Positions 20,351 to 29,439 of a DNA stretch of 64,000 nucleotides are shown in pieces (within the stretch, counting starts at the first letter, position 1; the number at the start of each line of letters is the position of its first letter). The notes beneath the pieces are model-generated. The model made no database searches and was not told the origin of the DNA. It saw only the letters and a program-made list of their open reading frames with translations. This DNA comes from Gulosibacter sediminis (lineage in GTDB: Bacteria; Actinomycetota; Actinomycetes; Actinomycetales; Microbacteriaceae). Position numbers and translations under genes: made by a program. The DNA lies in NCBI RefSeq assembly GCF_023370115.1, contig NZ_CP097160.1, positions 1,984,001 through 2,048,000 on the forward strand. Reading direction: 5' to 3'.

Positions 20351-20416
20351 CATTCGGAAGCACCCCCGCGCGGCCGAGCCCGCGCATCCTGATCGACCCT
20401 CTGGAGCACCTCCGCG

Positions 20417-21361
20417 ATGACCACCGCACTTCGTGACGACACCGTCTATGCCTCCGGCGCCATTCTTTGGCGCATGGATGGTGAGAAGCCGCGGGTGCTC
20501 GTGATTCACCGCGATCGCCACGGCGACTACTCGTTCCCCAAGGGCAAGGTCGACCCGGGCGAAACGCTGCCCGAGACGGCGGTGCGTGAGATCCGCGAAG
20601 AGACCGGCTTTCGGGTGACGCTGGATGCGCCCCTCGGCTCGATCGAGTACACCCTGCCGAGTGGCCGGCCGAAGGAAGTCCACTACTGGGCCGCCGAGGT
20701 CTCGGCCGAGGAGTTCGCACGCAATCAGTTCGTGCCGAATGACGAGGTCGACAAGCTCGAGTGGATGGGCCTGAAGAAGGCCGGCAAGCACCTCACCTAC
20801 GCGCGTGACAAAGAGCTGCTCGAGGTGCTGCGCGAACGCATCGAGGCGGGCACCGCACGCACCTTCGCGGTGATCGCGCTGCGGCACGCGCAGGCCGTGC
20901 CGCCGCTGTCGTGGCCCGGCAACGATGAGTCGCGGCCGCTCACCGCGCGCGGCCAGGAGCAGGCGGAGCAGGTCGCGGGCATCCTCGAGGCCTACGGGCC
21001 GAAGCGCATCGTGTCGTCCTCGGCAGTGCGCTGCCTCACGACCGTGAGCCCGGTCGCGGGTTCGCTCGGCCTCGTGCTGTCAAGCGAGCGGGCGATCTCG
21101 CAGTCGGCAGGCCCCGGCGATGGCGATGTCGACGAAGTCGTGCTCTCAGCGCTCGCCGAGCCGAGCACCGTCGTCATCTGCAGCCACTCACCGGTGATGC
21201 CCGACATCGTGCGCTCCGTCGCGCGCGCCTGCGGCAACGAGCCGGCGCCGCTGTCGCGCTACGCGATGCTCTCGACCGCCGAGTTCACGCTGCTGCATGT
21301 GCCCGCCGAGGGCACCGAGCGCGGCCTCGTCGCGGTCGAAACTCAGGGCCCGCGCATCTAG
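20417..21361 (+). CDS. mutT1: MutT1-like NUDIX hydrolase fused to a histidine phosphatase domain
   Basis: 314 aa. Residues 10-140 are NUDIX, with the box KVDPGETLPETAVREIREET (Gx5Ex7REUxEExGU pattern, last G in GF). Residues 150-314 are a histidine-phosphatase domain starting VIALRHAQAV, with SRPLTARGQEQAEQVAGIL and a second His in VVICSHSPVMP. Mycobacterial MutT1 has this same order and acts on 8-oxo-dGTP and diadenosine polyphosphates; the family lies next to ppk there as well. The phosphatase motif reads RHA rather than RHG, as in MutT1. Start ATG 20417 follows CTGGAG. Confidence 0.9.
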   Translation: MTTALRDDTVYASGAILWRMDGEKPRVLVIHRDRHGDYSFPKGKVDPGETLPETAVREIREETGFRVTLDAPLGSIEYTLPSGRPKEVHYWAAEVSAEEFARNQFVPNDEVDKLEWMGLKKAGKHLTYARDKELLEVLRERIEAGTARTFAVIALRHAQAVPPLSWPGNDESRPLTARGQEQAEQVAGILEAYGPKRIVSSSAVRCLTTVSPVAGSLGLVLSSERAISQSAGPGDGDVDEVVLSALAEPSTVVICSHSPVMPDIVRSVARACGNEPAPLSRYAMLSTAEFTLLHVPAEGTERGLVAVETQGPRI

Positions 21362-21481
21362 CACGCCTAGGGTGGGGAGAGTATCCCTACCCGCGCGAAA
21401 TTCGCGCCGTGATCAGCGCCGATTCACGTTGCGTACGCATCAATGACAGATTGCATTCATTTCGCGCGGCCATCAGGGATC

Positions 21482-21503
21482 GTTCACCGTGCGTTCATGT
21501 TTC
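21482..21503 (+). promoter_or_regulatory. PhoP-type direct repeat (PHO box) upstream of pstS
   Basis: Two directly adjacent 11-nt units, GTTCACCGTGC and GTTCATGTTTC, match the G(G/T)TCAyyyrxG unit known for actinobacterial PhoP. They end about 90 bp before pstS. A further GGTTC-ac-GAACC palindrome lies at 21538-21549. The interval 21362-21593 contains no gene. Confidence 0.7.
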
Positions 21504-21593
21504 CGCTGCAAGCATGTCACCGCCCACGCATAGCTTCGGTTCACGAACCCGAACTGGTTCGAAACCACATACGTTTCTTATGGAGGAAACTCA

Positions 21594-22709
21594 ATGAAGC
21601 TTTCGCGTGTTGGCGCATCGGTCGCCATGACCGCAATTGCCGCGCTCGCTCTTGCCGGCTGCGCTGGCGGCGACGCAGGTACCGATTCGACCGGCGGCGC
21701 TGACTCGACCGCTGCGTCGGGTGGTTCGCTCTCGGGCCAGCTCAACGCCACCGGCGCGAGCTCGCAGGAGCAGGCCGAGCTTAACGCCTGGGTTCCTGGC
21801 TTCCAGGGCGTCGAGTCGGGCGTGACCGTCAACTACGAGGCCACCGGCTCGGGCACCGGCCGCGAGAACTTCGTCGCCGGCTCGTCGGACTTCATCGGTT
21901 CGGACCGCCCCTACGACCTCGAAGAGATCGAGTCGAGCGAGTTCCCGCTCTGCGCCGATGGCAGCGACCTCGTCGAGTTCCCCGCCTACATCTCGCCGAT
22001 CGCGGTTGCGTACAACCTCCCGGGTGTCGACGGCCTCAACCTTGACGCCGAGACCATCGCGAAGATCTACGCCGGCGAGATCACCACCTGGAACGACGCT
22101 GCAATCGCCGCGCTCAACGAGGGTGTCGAGCTCCCCGACACGACCATCACCGCCGTGCACCGCGCCGACACCTCGGGCACCACCGGCAACTTCACCGCGT
22201 ACCTCACCGAGGCCGCTCCCGACGCCTGGACCTACGGCGACGAAGACGACTTCCCCGCCGACCTCGGTGGCGAGGCCGCGAACCAGACCGCTGGTGTTGC
22301 TGAGGCCGTTGCCGCTGGTGAGGGCACCATCGGTTACCTCGACGCTTCGGCGGCGACCGACCTCCAGACCGCGTCGATTCAGTCGGGCTCGGACTTCGTG
22401 CCGTACAGCCCCGAGGCTGCCGCGCAGGTCGTCGCTGGCTCGTCGCTCGAGGAGGGTCGCTCTGAGACCGACCTCGCCTACGCGCTCGACTACACCGGCG
22501 TTGACGGTGCCTACCCGATCGTCCTCGTGTCGTACCTCATCGGCTGCGCCGACTACCAGGACGACGCCAAGGGTGAGCTCGTGAAGGCGTACTTCAACTA
22601 CGTGATCACCGCTGAGGCGCAGGACGCCGCTGCTTCGGTTGCCGGCAACGCCCCGATCTCGGACGAGATCCGCACCGCCGCGCAGACCGCGATCGACTCG
22701 ATCCAGTAG
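21594..22709 (+). CDS. pstS: phosphate ABC transporter substrate-binding lipoprotein
   Basis: 371 aa, ATG 21594 after GGAGG (21582-21586). Signal peptide with lipobox LAGC (ALALAGCAGG). PstS phosphate-site motifs: NATGASSQEQAELNAWVPGF, NYEATGSGTGRENFVAGSSD with SDRPYD, IAVAYNLPGVDGLNL, and TAVHRADTSGTTGNFTAYL, the conserved phosphate-binding loop. It captures phosphate outside the cell for the PstCAB channel encoded next. Regulated probably by PhoP through the repeat at 21482. Confidence 0.96.
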   Translation: MKLSRVGASVAMTAIAALALAGCAGGDAGTDSTGGADSTAASGGSLSGQLNATGASSQEQAELNAWVPGFQGVESGVTVNYEATGSGTGRENFVAGSSDFIGSDRPYDLEEIESSEFPLCADGSDLVEFPAYISPIAVAYNLPGVDGLNLDAETIAKIYAGEITTWNDAAIAALNEGVELPDTTITAVHRADTSGTTGNFTAYLTEAAPDAWTYGDEDDFPADLGGEAANQTAGVAEAVAAGEGTIGYLDASAATDLQTASIQSGSDFVPYSPEAAAQVVAGSSLEEGRSETDLAYALDYTGVDGAYPIVLVSYLIGCADYQDDAKGELVKAYFNYVITAEAQDAAASVAGNAPISDEIRTAAQTAIDSIQ

Positions 22710-22739
22710 TTCTCCTGCTGCGTTCTACGCGCTGAAGTA

Positions 22740-22779
22740 AGGTGCCCGGTGCCGTGCATTATGCCGGCCCCGGGCACCT
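22740..22779 (+). promoter_or_regulatory. intercistronic hairpin between pstS and pstC
   Basis: AGGTGCCCGG (22740-22749) pairs with CCGGGCACCT (22770-22779); inner GCCG and CGGC can pair as well. No T-run follows. Probably stabilises pstS mRNA or limits read-through, giving more binding protein than permease. Confidence 0.7.
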
Positions 22780-22848
22780 ACTGCGTAGAACATCCCGACA
22801 CCTTGAGACTTACCTCTCCCCCACGTTTCATCGAGGAAGGCACGTCAG

Positions 22849-23808
22849 ATGACCACCACTGACACGGCGACTCCGACGCCCCCGAGCCGAGTTAAAGCGG
22901 TTCGACGCGTCGGCGACACCGTCTTCGAGACCATTTCCACTACCTCCGGCGCGCTCATCCTGGCGATTCTCGCCGCCGTGTTCTTCTTCCTGCTCATTCA
23001 GGGCCTGCCCGCCCTCACGACCCCGGTCACCGAAGACTCCGCCGACTCGCTCCGCCAGAACGGCGGCTTCCTCGGCTACATCGGCCCGCTCGTCTTCGGC
23101 ACCATCTGGGCCTCGCTGCTCGCGATGATCATGGCCTTCCCCGTCGGCGTCGCCGTCGCGCTGTTCATCAGCCACTTCGCGAGCCGCAAGTTCACCGGTG
23201 TGCTCGGCTTCGTCATCGACATGCTCGCGGCGATCCCCTCGGTCATCTTCGGTCTCTGGGGCATCCTCGTGTTCGCCCCGATCGCGGGCCCGCTCTACAC
23301 CTGGCTCGGCGAGTACCTCGGCTGGTTCCCGCTGTTTGCCGGTAACCCCACCCCGACCGGCAAGAACATGCTCACCGCGGCGATCGTGCTCGCGATCATG
23401 ATCCTCCCGATCATGACCTCGCTGAGCCGCGAGATCTTCCTGCAGACCCCGCGCCTGCACGAGGAGGCCTCGCTCGCCCTCGGCGCCACGCGCTGGGAGA
23501 TGGTGCGCCAGGCGGTCTTCCCCTACGCATCCTCGGGTATGTTCGCCTCGGCGATCCTCGCCCTCGGTCGAGCGCTCGGCGAAACGATGGCCATCACGAT
23601 GGTGCTCTCGGCGACCGGCGCGGTGTCGTTCCACCTGCTCACCTCCGAGAACCCCACGACCATCGCCGCATCCATCGCCCTCAACTTCCCCGAAGCGCAC
23701 GGTCAGAACTCGTCGACGCTCATCGCCGGCGGTCTCGTGCTGTTCGCGATCACCCTGCTCGTGAACTCGATCGGCCGCTGGATCATCAGCCGCAACGTGA
23801 AGAAGTAG
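22849..23808 (+). CDS. pstC: phosphate ABC transporter permease PstC
   Basis: 319 aa. Six membrane helices after a short cytoplasmic start. PstC landmarks: long periplasmic loop after helix 1 (GLPALTTPVTEDSADSLRQN), FGTIWASLLAMIMAFPVGVA, IDMLAAIPSVIFGLWGI, and the ATPase-docking loop EEASLALGATRWEMVRQAVF followed by ALGRALGETMAITMV. Forms the phosphate channel with PstA. RBS GAGGAAGG upstream. Only 13 nt separate it from pstA. Confidence 0.96.
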   Translation: MTTTDTATPTPPSRVKAVRRVGDTVFETISTTSGALILAILAAVFFFLLIQGLPALTTPVTEDSADSLRQNGGFLGYIGPLVFGTIWASLLAMIMAFPVGVAVALFISHFASRKFTGVLGFVIDMLAAIPSVIFGLWGILVFAPIAGPLYTWLGEYLGWFPLFAGNPTPTGKNMLTAAIVLAIMILPIMTSLSREIFLQTPRLHEEASLALGATRWEMVRQAVFPYASSGMFASAILALGRALGETMAITMVLSATGAVSFHLLTSENPTTIAASIALNFPEAHGQNSSTLIAGGLVLFAITLLVNSIGRWIISRNVKK

Positions 23809-23821
23809 AGAGGAAGAGTTC

Positions 23822-24970
23822 ATGTCTACTACCACGACTACTCCCGCGGCCCCGACGAAGGCACGCGTCAAGAACGCCCTCACCGCCGGTCACCTCACCG
23901 GCGCGCAGGTCGCCATGATCGCCGTTGGCGCGCTCGTCATCTCGACCGTGATCTTCGGCCTGCTCTGGCTCATGAGCGGCGACCCGTTCTTCATCTTCAC
24001 CGAGCAGACCGGCAAGCTCACCCTCAACTTCAACTGGGGTGGCTGGCTCGCGCTCGGCGGCCTGCTCTACCTGCTCGGGGTGTACTTCATCTCACGCCAG
24101 GTCGAGGGCCCGCGTCAGGCGACGAATCGCTTCATTACGGGGCTGCTCACCGTTGCGTTCATCATCGCGATGATTCCGCTGCTGTCGCTCATCTTCACCC
24201 TCGTGGTGAACGGTCTGCCTGGCCTATTTGAGCCGAACTTCTGGACGCGCGATGCATCGGTGCCCGGCCAGCGCGGTGCGCTCAACTCAATCATCGGTAC
24301 GCTCTGGATCACCGGTCTCACGACGCTCATGTCGGTGCCGATCGGCATCTTCACGGCGATCTACCTCGTCGAGTACGGCCGCGGTAACTGGCTGAGCAAG
24401 CTGCTCAACTTCTTCGTCGACGTGATGACGGGTATTCCGTCGATCGTTGCCGGTCTGTTCGCCTTCGCGCTGTTCATGATGTTCACGCAGATGGCCGGCG
24501 GTGACATCACCACGATCAAGAGCGGTTTCGTTGGTTCGATCGCGCTCATGGTGCTCATGATCCCGACCGTCGTGCGTTCGGCCGAAGAGATGATTCGCCT
24601 CGTGCCGATGGACCTCCGCGAAGCGTCCTACGCCCTCGGTGTGACGAAGTGGCGCACCATCGTCAAGGTTGTGCTCCCGACCTGCCTCGGTGGTCTCGTC
24701 ACCGGTGTGCTGCTTGCCATTGCCCGCGTGATCGGTGAGACCGCGCCGCTGATGGTCGCCGCCGGCATGACGATCAACATGAACCTGAACCCGTTCCAGG
24801 GCGCCATGTCGACGCTGCCGACCCTCGTGTACCAGCAGTGGAAGTTCACCGGTGACGAGGCCGAGATGCTCTCGTGGGCCGGCGCGCTCGCGCTGCTGCT
24901 CATCGTCGTCGTGCTGAACATCATCGGCCGCATCATCAGCTACTACTTCTCGCCCAAGAAGGACCGCTAG
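23822..24970 (+). CDS. pstA: phosphate ABC transporter permease PstA
   Basis: 382 aa, about 80 residues longer than the shortest PstA proteins because of two extra N-terminal hydrophobic segments ([20 protein letters not shown] and [17 protein letters not shown]) seen in actinobacterial homologues. The core carries [56 protein letters not shown] and the docking loop [20 protein letters not shown]. Partner of PstC in the channel. Confidence 0.96.
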   Translation: MSTTTTTPAAPTKARVKNALTAGHLTGAQVAMIAVGALVISTVIFGLLWLMSGDPFFIFTEQTGKLTLNFNWGGWLALGGLLYLLGVYFISRQVEGPRQATNRFITGLLTVAFIIAMIPLLSLIFTLVVNGLPGLFEPNFWTRDASVPGQRGALNSIIGTLWITGLTTLMSVPIGIFTAIYLVEYGRGNWLSKLLNFFVDVMTGIPSIVAGLFAFALFMMFTQMAGGDITTIKSGFVGSIALMVLMIPTVVRSAEEMIRLVPMDLREASYALGVTKWRTIVKVVLPTCLGGLVTGVLLAIARVIGETAPLMVAAGMTINMNLNPFQGAMSTLPTLVYQQWKFTGDEAEMLSWAGALALLLIVVVLNIIGRIISYYFSPKKDR

Positions 24971-25007
24971 GTCGCGGGCTTATCTTCGAAACAAAGGATC
25001 TTTCACA

Positions 25008-25787
25008 GTGTCGAAGCGTATTGAAATCAAAGACCTGGACATCTACTACGACAAGTTCAAGGCTGTCGAGGGTGTCAACATGACCATCGAGCCGAAGAGC
25101 GTCACTGCCTTCATCGGCCCGTCGGGCTGCGGCAAGTCAACCGTGCTGCGCACCCTCAACCGCATGCACGAGGTCATCCCCAAGGCGTGGGTTGACGGCG
25201 AGGTGCTCCTCGACGGCGACGACCTCTACGGCACCGGCGTTGACCCGGTGAACGTTCGCCGCCAGGTTGGCATGGTGTTCCAGCGCGCCAACCCGTTCCC
25301 CACGATGTCGATTCGTGAAAACGTGCTCGCCGGTGTGCGCCTCAACAACCGCCGCATCGGCGGCAACGAGGCAGCCGAGCTCGTCGAGAAGTCGCTGCGC
25401 GGCGCCAACCTCTGGGAAGAGGTCAAGGACCGCCTCGACGCTCCCGGTGGCGGCCTCTCGGGTGGTCAGCAGCAGCGTCTGTGCATCGCCCGCGCCATCG
25501 CGGTGAAGCCCGATGTGCTGCTGATGGACGAGCCCTGCTCGGCCCTCGACCCGATCTCGACGCTCGCGATTGAAGACCTCATTCACGAGCTCAAGACCGA
25601 CTACACGATCGTCATCGTGACCCACAACATGCAGCAGGCCACTCGCGTCAGCGACAAGACCGGATTCTTCAACATCGCGGGCACCGGTAAGCCCGGCAAG
25701 CTCATCGAGTTCGACGACACTCGCACGATCTTCGAGAACCCGAGCAACAACCAGACCCAGGACTACGTGACCGGCCGCTTCGGCTAA
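25008..25787 (+). CDS. pstB: phosphate ABC transporter ATP-binding protein
   Basis: 259 aa, GTG start at 25008. Walker [22 protein letters not shown]-loop [14 protein letters not shown] (PstB-specific PNPFP-like), signature [16 protein letters not shown], Walker [17 protein letters not shown]-loop [13 protein letters not shown]. Energises PstCA. No phoU follows; a strong terminator ends the operon. Confidence 0.97.
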   Translation: MSKRIEIKDLDIYYDKFKAVEGVNMTIEPKSVTAFIGPSGCGKSTVLRTLNRMHEVIPKAWVDGEVLLDGDDLYGTGVDPVNVRRQVGMVFQRANPFPTMSIRENVLAGVRLNNRRIGGNEAAELVEKSLRGANLWEEVKDRLDAPGGGLSGGQQQRLCIARAIAVKPDVLLMDEPCSALDPISTLAIEDLIHELKTDYTIVIVTHNMQQATRVSDKTGFFNIAGTGKPGKLIEFDDTRTIFENPSNNQTQDYVTGRFG

Positions 25788-25807
25788 GCCGCGCATCCTG
25801 TGCTTTG

Positions 25808-25838
25808 GCGGGCGCCCCACTTCCGGTGGGGCGCCCGC
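25808..25838 (+). terminator. terminator hairpin of the pst operon
   Basis: GCGGGCGCCCCAC (25808-25820) and GTGGGGCGCCCGC (25826-25838) form a perfect 13-bp stem with a 5-nt loop, followed by TTCGTTT. Confidence 0.85.
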
Positions 25839-25966
25839 TTCGTTTCCACGGGGCGCCCCCTGCGCGGGTCCGCTCCCCCGGCCTCGCGCATCCCGCCTGG
25901 CCCGCGCATCCGTAGTTCGCTCCGCCGAGTCCCGGTCCCTCGAGCACGAGCTGGTGCCGCAGCACG

Positions 25967-26015
25967 GTGTCCCCAAAGTCCCACTTTTCCGCCAGAAATG
26001 GGACATCGGCGACAC
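25967..26015. repeat. 49-bp hairpin repeat, copy 1 of 3
   Basis: Begins GTGTCCCCAAAGTCCCACTT and ends GGGACATCGGCGACAC; the ends are inverted. Related copies lie at 27141-27190 and 27244-27293, so the three flank the nuclease-like gene. Confidence 0.85.
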
Positions 26016-26039
26016 TAAGTCGCAGTCTCGGAGGGCTCG

Positions 26040-27071
26040 CTAGTGCGCAGACGGTGCGCCGGATGCGGCGGGCGGGTTCGTGCGCCGTGTCAAGACCGCT
26101 CGCAGGTCGGCGATGAGGGTACCGTCTTCGCCCATGGCGGTCACTGTGACGCGGACGTACTCGTAGCCCAGCGCCCGCAGCCGCCGTTCTCGCTCGAGGT
26201 CGCGCCGAAAGGTCTTCTCGTCGGTGCGGTGAACATCGCCCTCGTACTCGACGGCGATCATTGCCTCGCGATAGAGCAGATCGATCTCGGCCGACCAGTC
26301 CCCCGCGGGCGATTTCACGATGCCGTTCACCTCGGGCTCGGGAAGTCCGGATCGCACGAGCAGGAGCCGAAGCCGTGTCTCCATCGGCGACGCTACGCGA
26401 CGGCGCGCTAAGGCGAGGGCCTGTCTCGCAATGCCGATTCCGGGGATCGAGCCCACTTCTTGCAGCCGCACCTCGAGTGTCTTCATCGTGGCTGCGGGCC
26501 GCTGATTCAATCTGAGGCCCGGGTAGTGAGACTTATTCGTCAGCAACGCGTCGAGCATCACGACGGCATCCTCAACCGTGAGGCTGCCGCAGCAACTGAG
26601 GAATGTCTCGACGGGCTGCAGGACCGGGAGCCGTCGAAACGTGCGGACCTGAAACATCGGCTTGCTGAGTCTGCGGCCGACGATTCCAACGCCCCGCGGC
26701 TTCGAGCGGCCGCGCGCGGCAGCAACGTAAATTTGCTGCGGTGATTCGTCGACGGCTTGCGGTAGTGCCGGTTGCGCCGGGGTGGCAGGAATCTGTGACG
26801 TGGGCCTGGGTTTCGGACTATCGGGATGCGGCAGTCCGTAGATTCGCGCGGCACTCTCGCCGCAGAACGCAGCACCCGCAGGGATGCGCGCGGCGTAGGC
26901 CCGTAGGTCGGCAAGCAGGTCGTTCGTGGTCGCCTTGGCCACGCGGACGCCACGGCGAGGCGTCGAGAGGCCTCGCCGTCGAAGCTGCGCCCGCGTCATG
27001 CCCGCGGCTTTGCCGGCCGCGACACTCAAGGGTGCGTGGATGAGCTGATGCGGGATGTCTGGGGAAGTCAC
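26040..27071 (-). CDS. DUF559-like endonuclease-domain protein with AbiEi-like N-terminus
   Basis: 343 aa from GTG 27071. Residues 1-90 resemble the winged-helix region of AbiEi-type proteins (AAGMTRAQLRRRGLSTPRRG, later AAFCGESAARIYGLPHP). Residues about 235-330 carry a Vsr/DUF559 restriction-endonuclease-like fold: SPMETRLRLLLVRSGLPEP, AEIDLLYREAMIAVEYEGD and RRDLERERRLRALGYEYVRV. The expected acidic residues (E in METR, D in EIDLLY, E in VEYEGD) are present. Such proteins are frequent singletons in actinobacteria, often multicopy, of unknown role; DNA processing or defence is plausible but unproven. It stands alone between three hairpin repeats. Confidence 0.8.
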   Translation of the reverse strand: MTSPDIPHQLIHAPLSVAAGKAAGMTRAQLRRRGLSTPRRGVRVAKATTNDLLADLRAYAARIPAGAAFCGESAARIYGLPHPDSPKPRPTSQIPATPAQPALPQAVDESPQQIYVAAARGRSKPRGVGIVGRRLSKPMFQVRTFRRLPVLQPVETFLSCCGSLTVEDAVVMLDALLTNKSHYPGLRLNQRPAATMKTLEVRLQEVGSIPGIGIARQALALARRRVASPMETRLRLLLVRSGLPEPEVNGIVKSPAGDWSAEIDLLYREAMIAVEYEGDVHRTDEKTFRRDLERERRLRALGYEYVRVTVTAMGEDGTLIADLRAVLTRRTNPPAASGAPSAH

Positions 27072-27140
27072 GCGGGCAAGCTACCGCTCGCGACCCTGCT
27101 TGTGGTGTGGCTATCCACAGGTGCCGGAGGCGGTCCAAGA

Positions 27141-27190
27141 GTGTCCGCCACATCCCGCTTCAGAGCGAAAAAGTGGGACTTCAGGGACAC
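27141..27190. repeat. 50-bp hairpin repeat, copy 2 of 3
   Basis: GTGTCCGCCACATCCCGCTT ... AAGTGGGACTTCAGGGACAC, inverted ends, just upstream of the nuclease-like gene start. Confidence 0.85.
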
Positions 27191-27243
27191 CCTGCGGCGA
27201 GGCCCACCAAACCAGCCAGGCACCCAGTCGATGCCGCGACACA

Positions 27244-27293
27244 GTGTCCCCAACATCCCACTTCTGAGCGAAAAAGTGGGACAACGGTGACAC
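27244..27293. repeat. 50-bp hairpin repeat, copy 3 of 3
   Basis: GTGTCCCCAACATCCCACTT ... AAGTGGGACAACGGTGACAC. Copies 2 and 3 share the central GAGCGAAAAAGTGGGAC exactly. The following DNA to 27566 shows no gene. Confidence 0.87.
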
Positions 27294-27566
27294 TTTGCGG
27301 CGGGCGGGCGTAGCTAGCCGCCACCAGAGACGAAAAGTGCCGGACCGCAGAACGCCTCTCGGCGGAAGGCCGCTCGAAGCGGCAGAAATTGGAGCCCGGG
27401 GTTACTGCGGCCCGGCGTCGTCAATTCTACGACCCGAGCAGGAGCGCGCAAGGCGTGTTCGCCCCTCGCGAGCATGCGGGCGCGTCGCGTTGCGCTCGCG
27501 CCGACGCGGCCCGAACATCCAGCAGGCGCCACGCGGGCCCACCCGAGCCCGCGCGCATCCGTGCCG

Positions 27567-28193
27567 CTAGTCGAGGGCGCCGACGCGCCAGAGTTTCGCG
27601 CTTGTCGCGAGGTCGCGCGCGAAGTCGAGGTAGCGCGCGCCTCGGCGCAGCGCGGCGGATGCTCGGCTCGGGTTCGTGTGTTCGTCCGACTCGGCGACTG
27701 CGGCGGCTCCCTGCGACATGACGGCGCAGAAGGCGGCGGCGCGGTCGAGGGCATCCGCGAAGTCGCCCGTGAACGCGCCACGCAGGATCGTCTCGATGAG
27801 CGACTGCAGTTCGGCCGGCCCGGTGGGCTCGACCGCGCCGGCGACGACGTGGTTGATCGACACGTCGACCTCGGCGCCACGGCGGTAGAGGTAGCTCGCG
27901 TTCGCGGCATCTTGCGTCACGGCGGCGTGCACGAGGTAGAGCCGCCACAGCGAGCCGGGCAGGCTCTGGGCCGCGGCCGGCGCCCACAATTGCACGAGGT
28001 CGTCGAGGCCGTTGTGGTTCGCGTAGCGCACGGTGCGTTCGACCACCTCGGGATCTTCGCTCTCGTGCACGCGGTTGAGCAGCGCGTGCGCGGTGTCGTG
28101 CGCGACACGCTTCACGGCAGCGGGGTCGGGAGCGCCCTCGAACACGTCAAACGCCTCGATGGGCATCCGCACCGGTCGATGAAAGCGTTCCAC
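27567..28193 (-). CDS. conserved actinobacterial protein of unknown function
   Basis: 208 aa. GTG 28193 is chosen because GGAG lies 6 nt upstream on the minus strand; the longer frame upstream is Arg-rich shadow. The product is all-helical (RVAHDTAHALLNRVHESEDP, LPGSLWRLYLVHAAVTQDA, FADALDRAAAFCAVMSQGAA), soluble, without signal or membrane segments. It ends AKLWRVGALD. I recognise the type as widespread in Microbacteriaceae-like genomes, but no function is established. It is divergent from the membrane protein at 28330. Confidence 0.75.
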   Translation of the reverse strand: MERFHRPVRMPIEAFDVFEGAPDPAAVKRVAHDTAHALLNRVHESEDPEVVERTVRYANHNGLDDLVQLWAPAAAQSLPGSLWRLYLVHAAVTQDAANASYLYRRGAEVDVSINHVVAGAVEPTGPAELQSLIETILRGAFTGDFADALDRAAAFCAVMSQGAAAVAESDEHTNPSRASAALRRGARYLDFARDLATSAKLWRVGALD

Positions 28194-28316
28194 AGCAACT
28201 CCCTCCGGCCCGACGAGCGCCGGGCAACGCCACCAATTCTCTCGCGTTCCGTGCGGGGATGCGAGGGGGTGCGCGCTCGGCGAACCTCGTTCGGCTCGGC
28301 GGATGCGCCCCGCAAG

Positions 28317-28322
28317 TATTCT
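28317..28322 (+). promoter_or_regulatory. -10 box TATTCT (leaderless start)
   Basis: TATTCT, 7 nt before ATG 28330. Confidence 0.6.
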
Positions 28323-28329
28323 TGTGGCC

Positions 28330-29127
28330 ATGGCACTTCGTCCTTCCTCCCCCGCATCCGCCTTGCCGGAACCCGCCGCATCCGTCGACGACCAGGCGAC
28401 GCTGAGCGACTCGACGAGTCAGCGCGTGCAGCCGGGAACGCCGGAGAAGCGCTGGTCGGCGTGGATTTGTGCCGCGCTCATCGTCATCTCGATGTTCCTG
28501 CCGTGGTGGCTCACCGCCTACCCGATCCGCAATGACACCGACACCCTCAACGGCTGGCAGCTGCTCGGCCTGGGCCTCGGCTTCGGCGACTGGGCGAGCC
28601 AAACCGGACTCTCCGCCTTCGGCAACGTGCTCTGGGGCGTCGTGCCGACCGCATCCAGCCTGATTCTCGCGCTGCTGCTCGTCGTGCGCGCGACGCGTCC
28701 CCGCGCGCTGCCCGCCACGAACATCGCGCTCTGGGCGATCTTCTCGCTGCTATGCCAGCTCTGGCTCGTCGTGCTCGGCTGGGTGCGCCTCGAGACGACC
28801 TTCGGCGAGTTCCCGACCCTGTGGGGCATGCTCCCCGCGACCATGGCCGCCGTCTTCACCGCCGTGACCCTCTACAACTGGTGGCGCCGCGGCGAGCGAG
28901 GCCTCTGGCCGTCGCGCAAGCGTCGCCTCGGCCCACCGCTCGAGGCCGACGGCGGCATGGACGAGCTGCTCGACCTCAACGACGAGCCGGATGCGCGGGC
29001 CGCGTCAGACGCATCCGAACTGACGGATGCGCAGGTCGATCAGGATCGCGCGGGGGCCGACGAGCCAGACACGACCGACGCCGCGTCGAACGACGACCTC
29101 ACCGATGGCGGTTCGGCGCGCGCGTAG
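28330..29127 (+). CDS. four-helix membrane protein with acidic C-terminal tail
   Basis: 265 aa. After a Pro/Ala-rich cytoplasmic start, four hydrophobic segments are seen: WICAALIVISMFLPWWLTAY, NVLWGVVPTASSLILALLLV, IALWAIFSLLCQLWLVVLGW and MLPATMAAVFTAVTLYNWW. The C-terminal 70 residues are hydrophilic and Asp/Ala-rich (DELLDLNDEPDARAASD), without predicted fold. No family recognised. Located directly upstream of tRNA-Lys, 17 bp from the end of this gene to the tRNA 5' end, with the tRNA promoter in between. Confidence 0.75.
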   Translation: MALRPSSPASALPEPAASVDDQATLSDSTSQRVQPGTPEKRWSAWICAALIVISMFLPWWLTAYPIRNDTDTLNGWQLLGLGLGFGDWASQTGLSAFGNVLWGVVPTASSLILALLLVVRATRPRALPATNIALWAIFSLLCQLWLVVLGWVRLETTFGEFPTLWGMLPATMAAVFTAVTLYNWWRRGERGLWPSRKRRLGPPLEADGGMDELLDLNDEPDARAASDASELTDAQVDQDRAGADEPDTTDAASNDDLTDGGSARA

Positions 29128-29131
29128 CCGT

Positions 29132-29137
29132 TAGACT
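29132..29137 (+). promoter_or_regulatory. -10 box TAGACT of tRNA-Lys
   Basis: TAGACT, 7 nt before the tRNA 5' end. Confidence 0.65.
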
Positions 29138-29144
29138 TGCGGGC

Positions 29145-29220
29145 GGGCCTATAGCTCAGTTGGCAGAGCAGTGGACTTTTAATCCATGGGTCGCGGGTTC
29201 GAGCCCCGCTGGGCCCACCA
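29145..29220 (+). tRNA. tRNA-Lys (anticodon TTT)
   Basis: Acceptor arms GGGCCTA and TGGGCCC pair; D-arm GCTCAGTTGGCAGAGC; anticodon arm TGGAC-TTTTAA-TCCA with TTT; T-arm CGGGTTCGAGCCCCG. The 3' CCA is encoded (29218-29220). Confidence 0.97.
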
Positions 29221-29269
29221 CAACGTCGTCGCTCAAACCGGCCTCAATACCAGTTTGAAACCTCGACTC

Positions 29270-29299
29270 AGCGGCCCGCCCCTCGCGGCGGGCCGCTTC
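29270..29299 (+). terminator. terminator hairpin after tRNA-Lys
   Basis: AGCGGCCCGCC (29270-29280) and GGCGGGCCGCT (29287-29297), perfect 11-bp stem, then TCGTCT. The interval 29300-29439 holds nothing recognisable. Confidence 0.8.
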
Positions 29300-29439
29300 G
29301 TCTACGCAGCAAGGCCGAAGGACAAATCGAACTATTCCTAAGGCTCACCGATGTCGGTGTCCTCTCCACTGAGACGGAGTTTGCCGAGCCTCCCCGCAGA
29401 GTAGTCCTGTAGGGGTTCGATCTCTCTGCCGGGCGATTT

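Noticed and set aside
27294-27566. Possible gene between the third hairpin repeat and 27566
   Set aside because: Open frames are Arg-rich shadows without RBS or family features.
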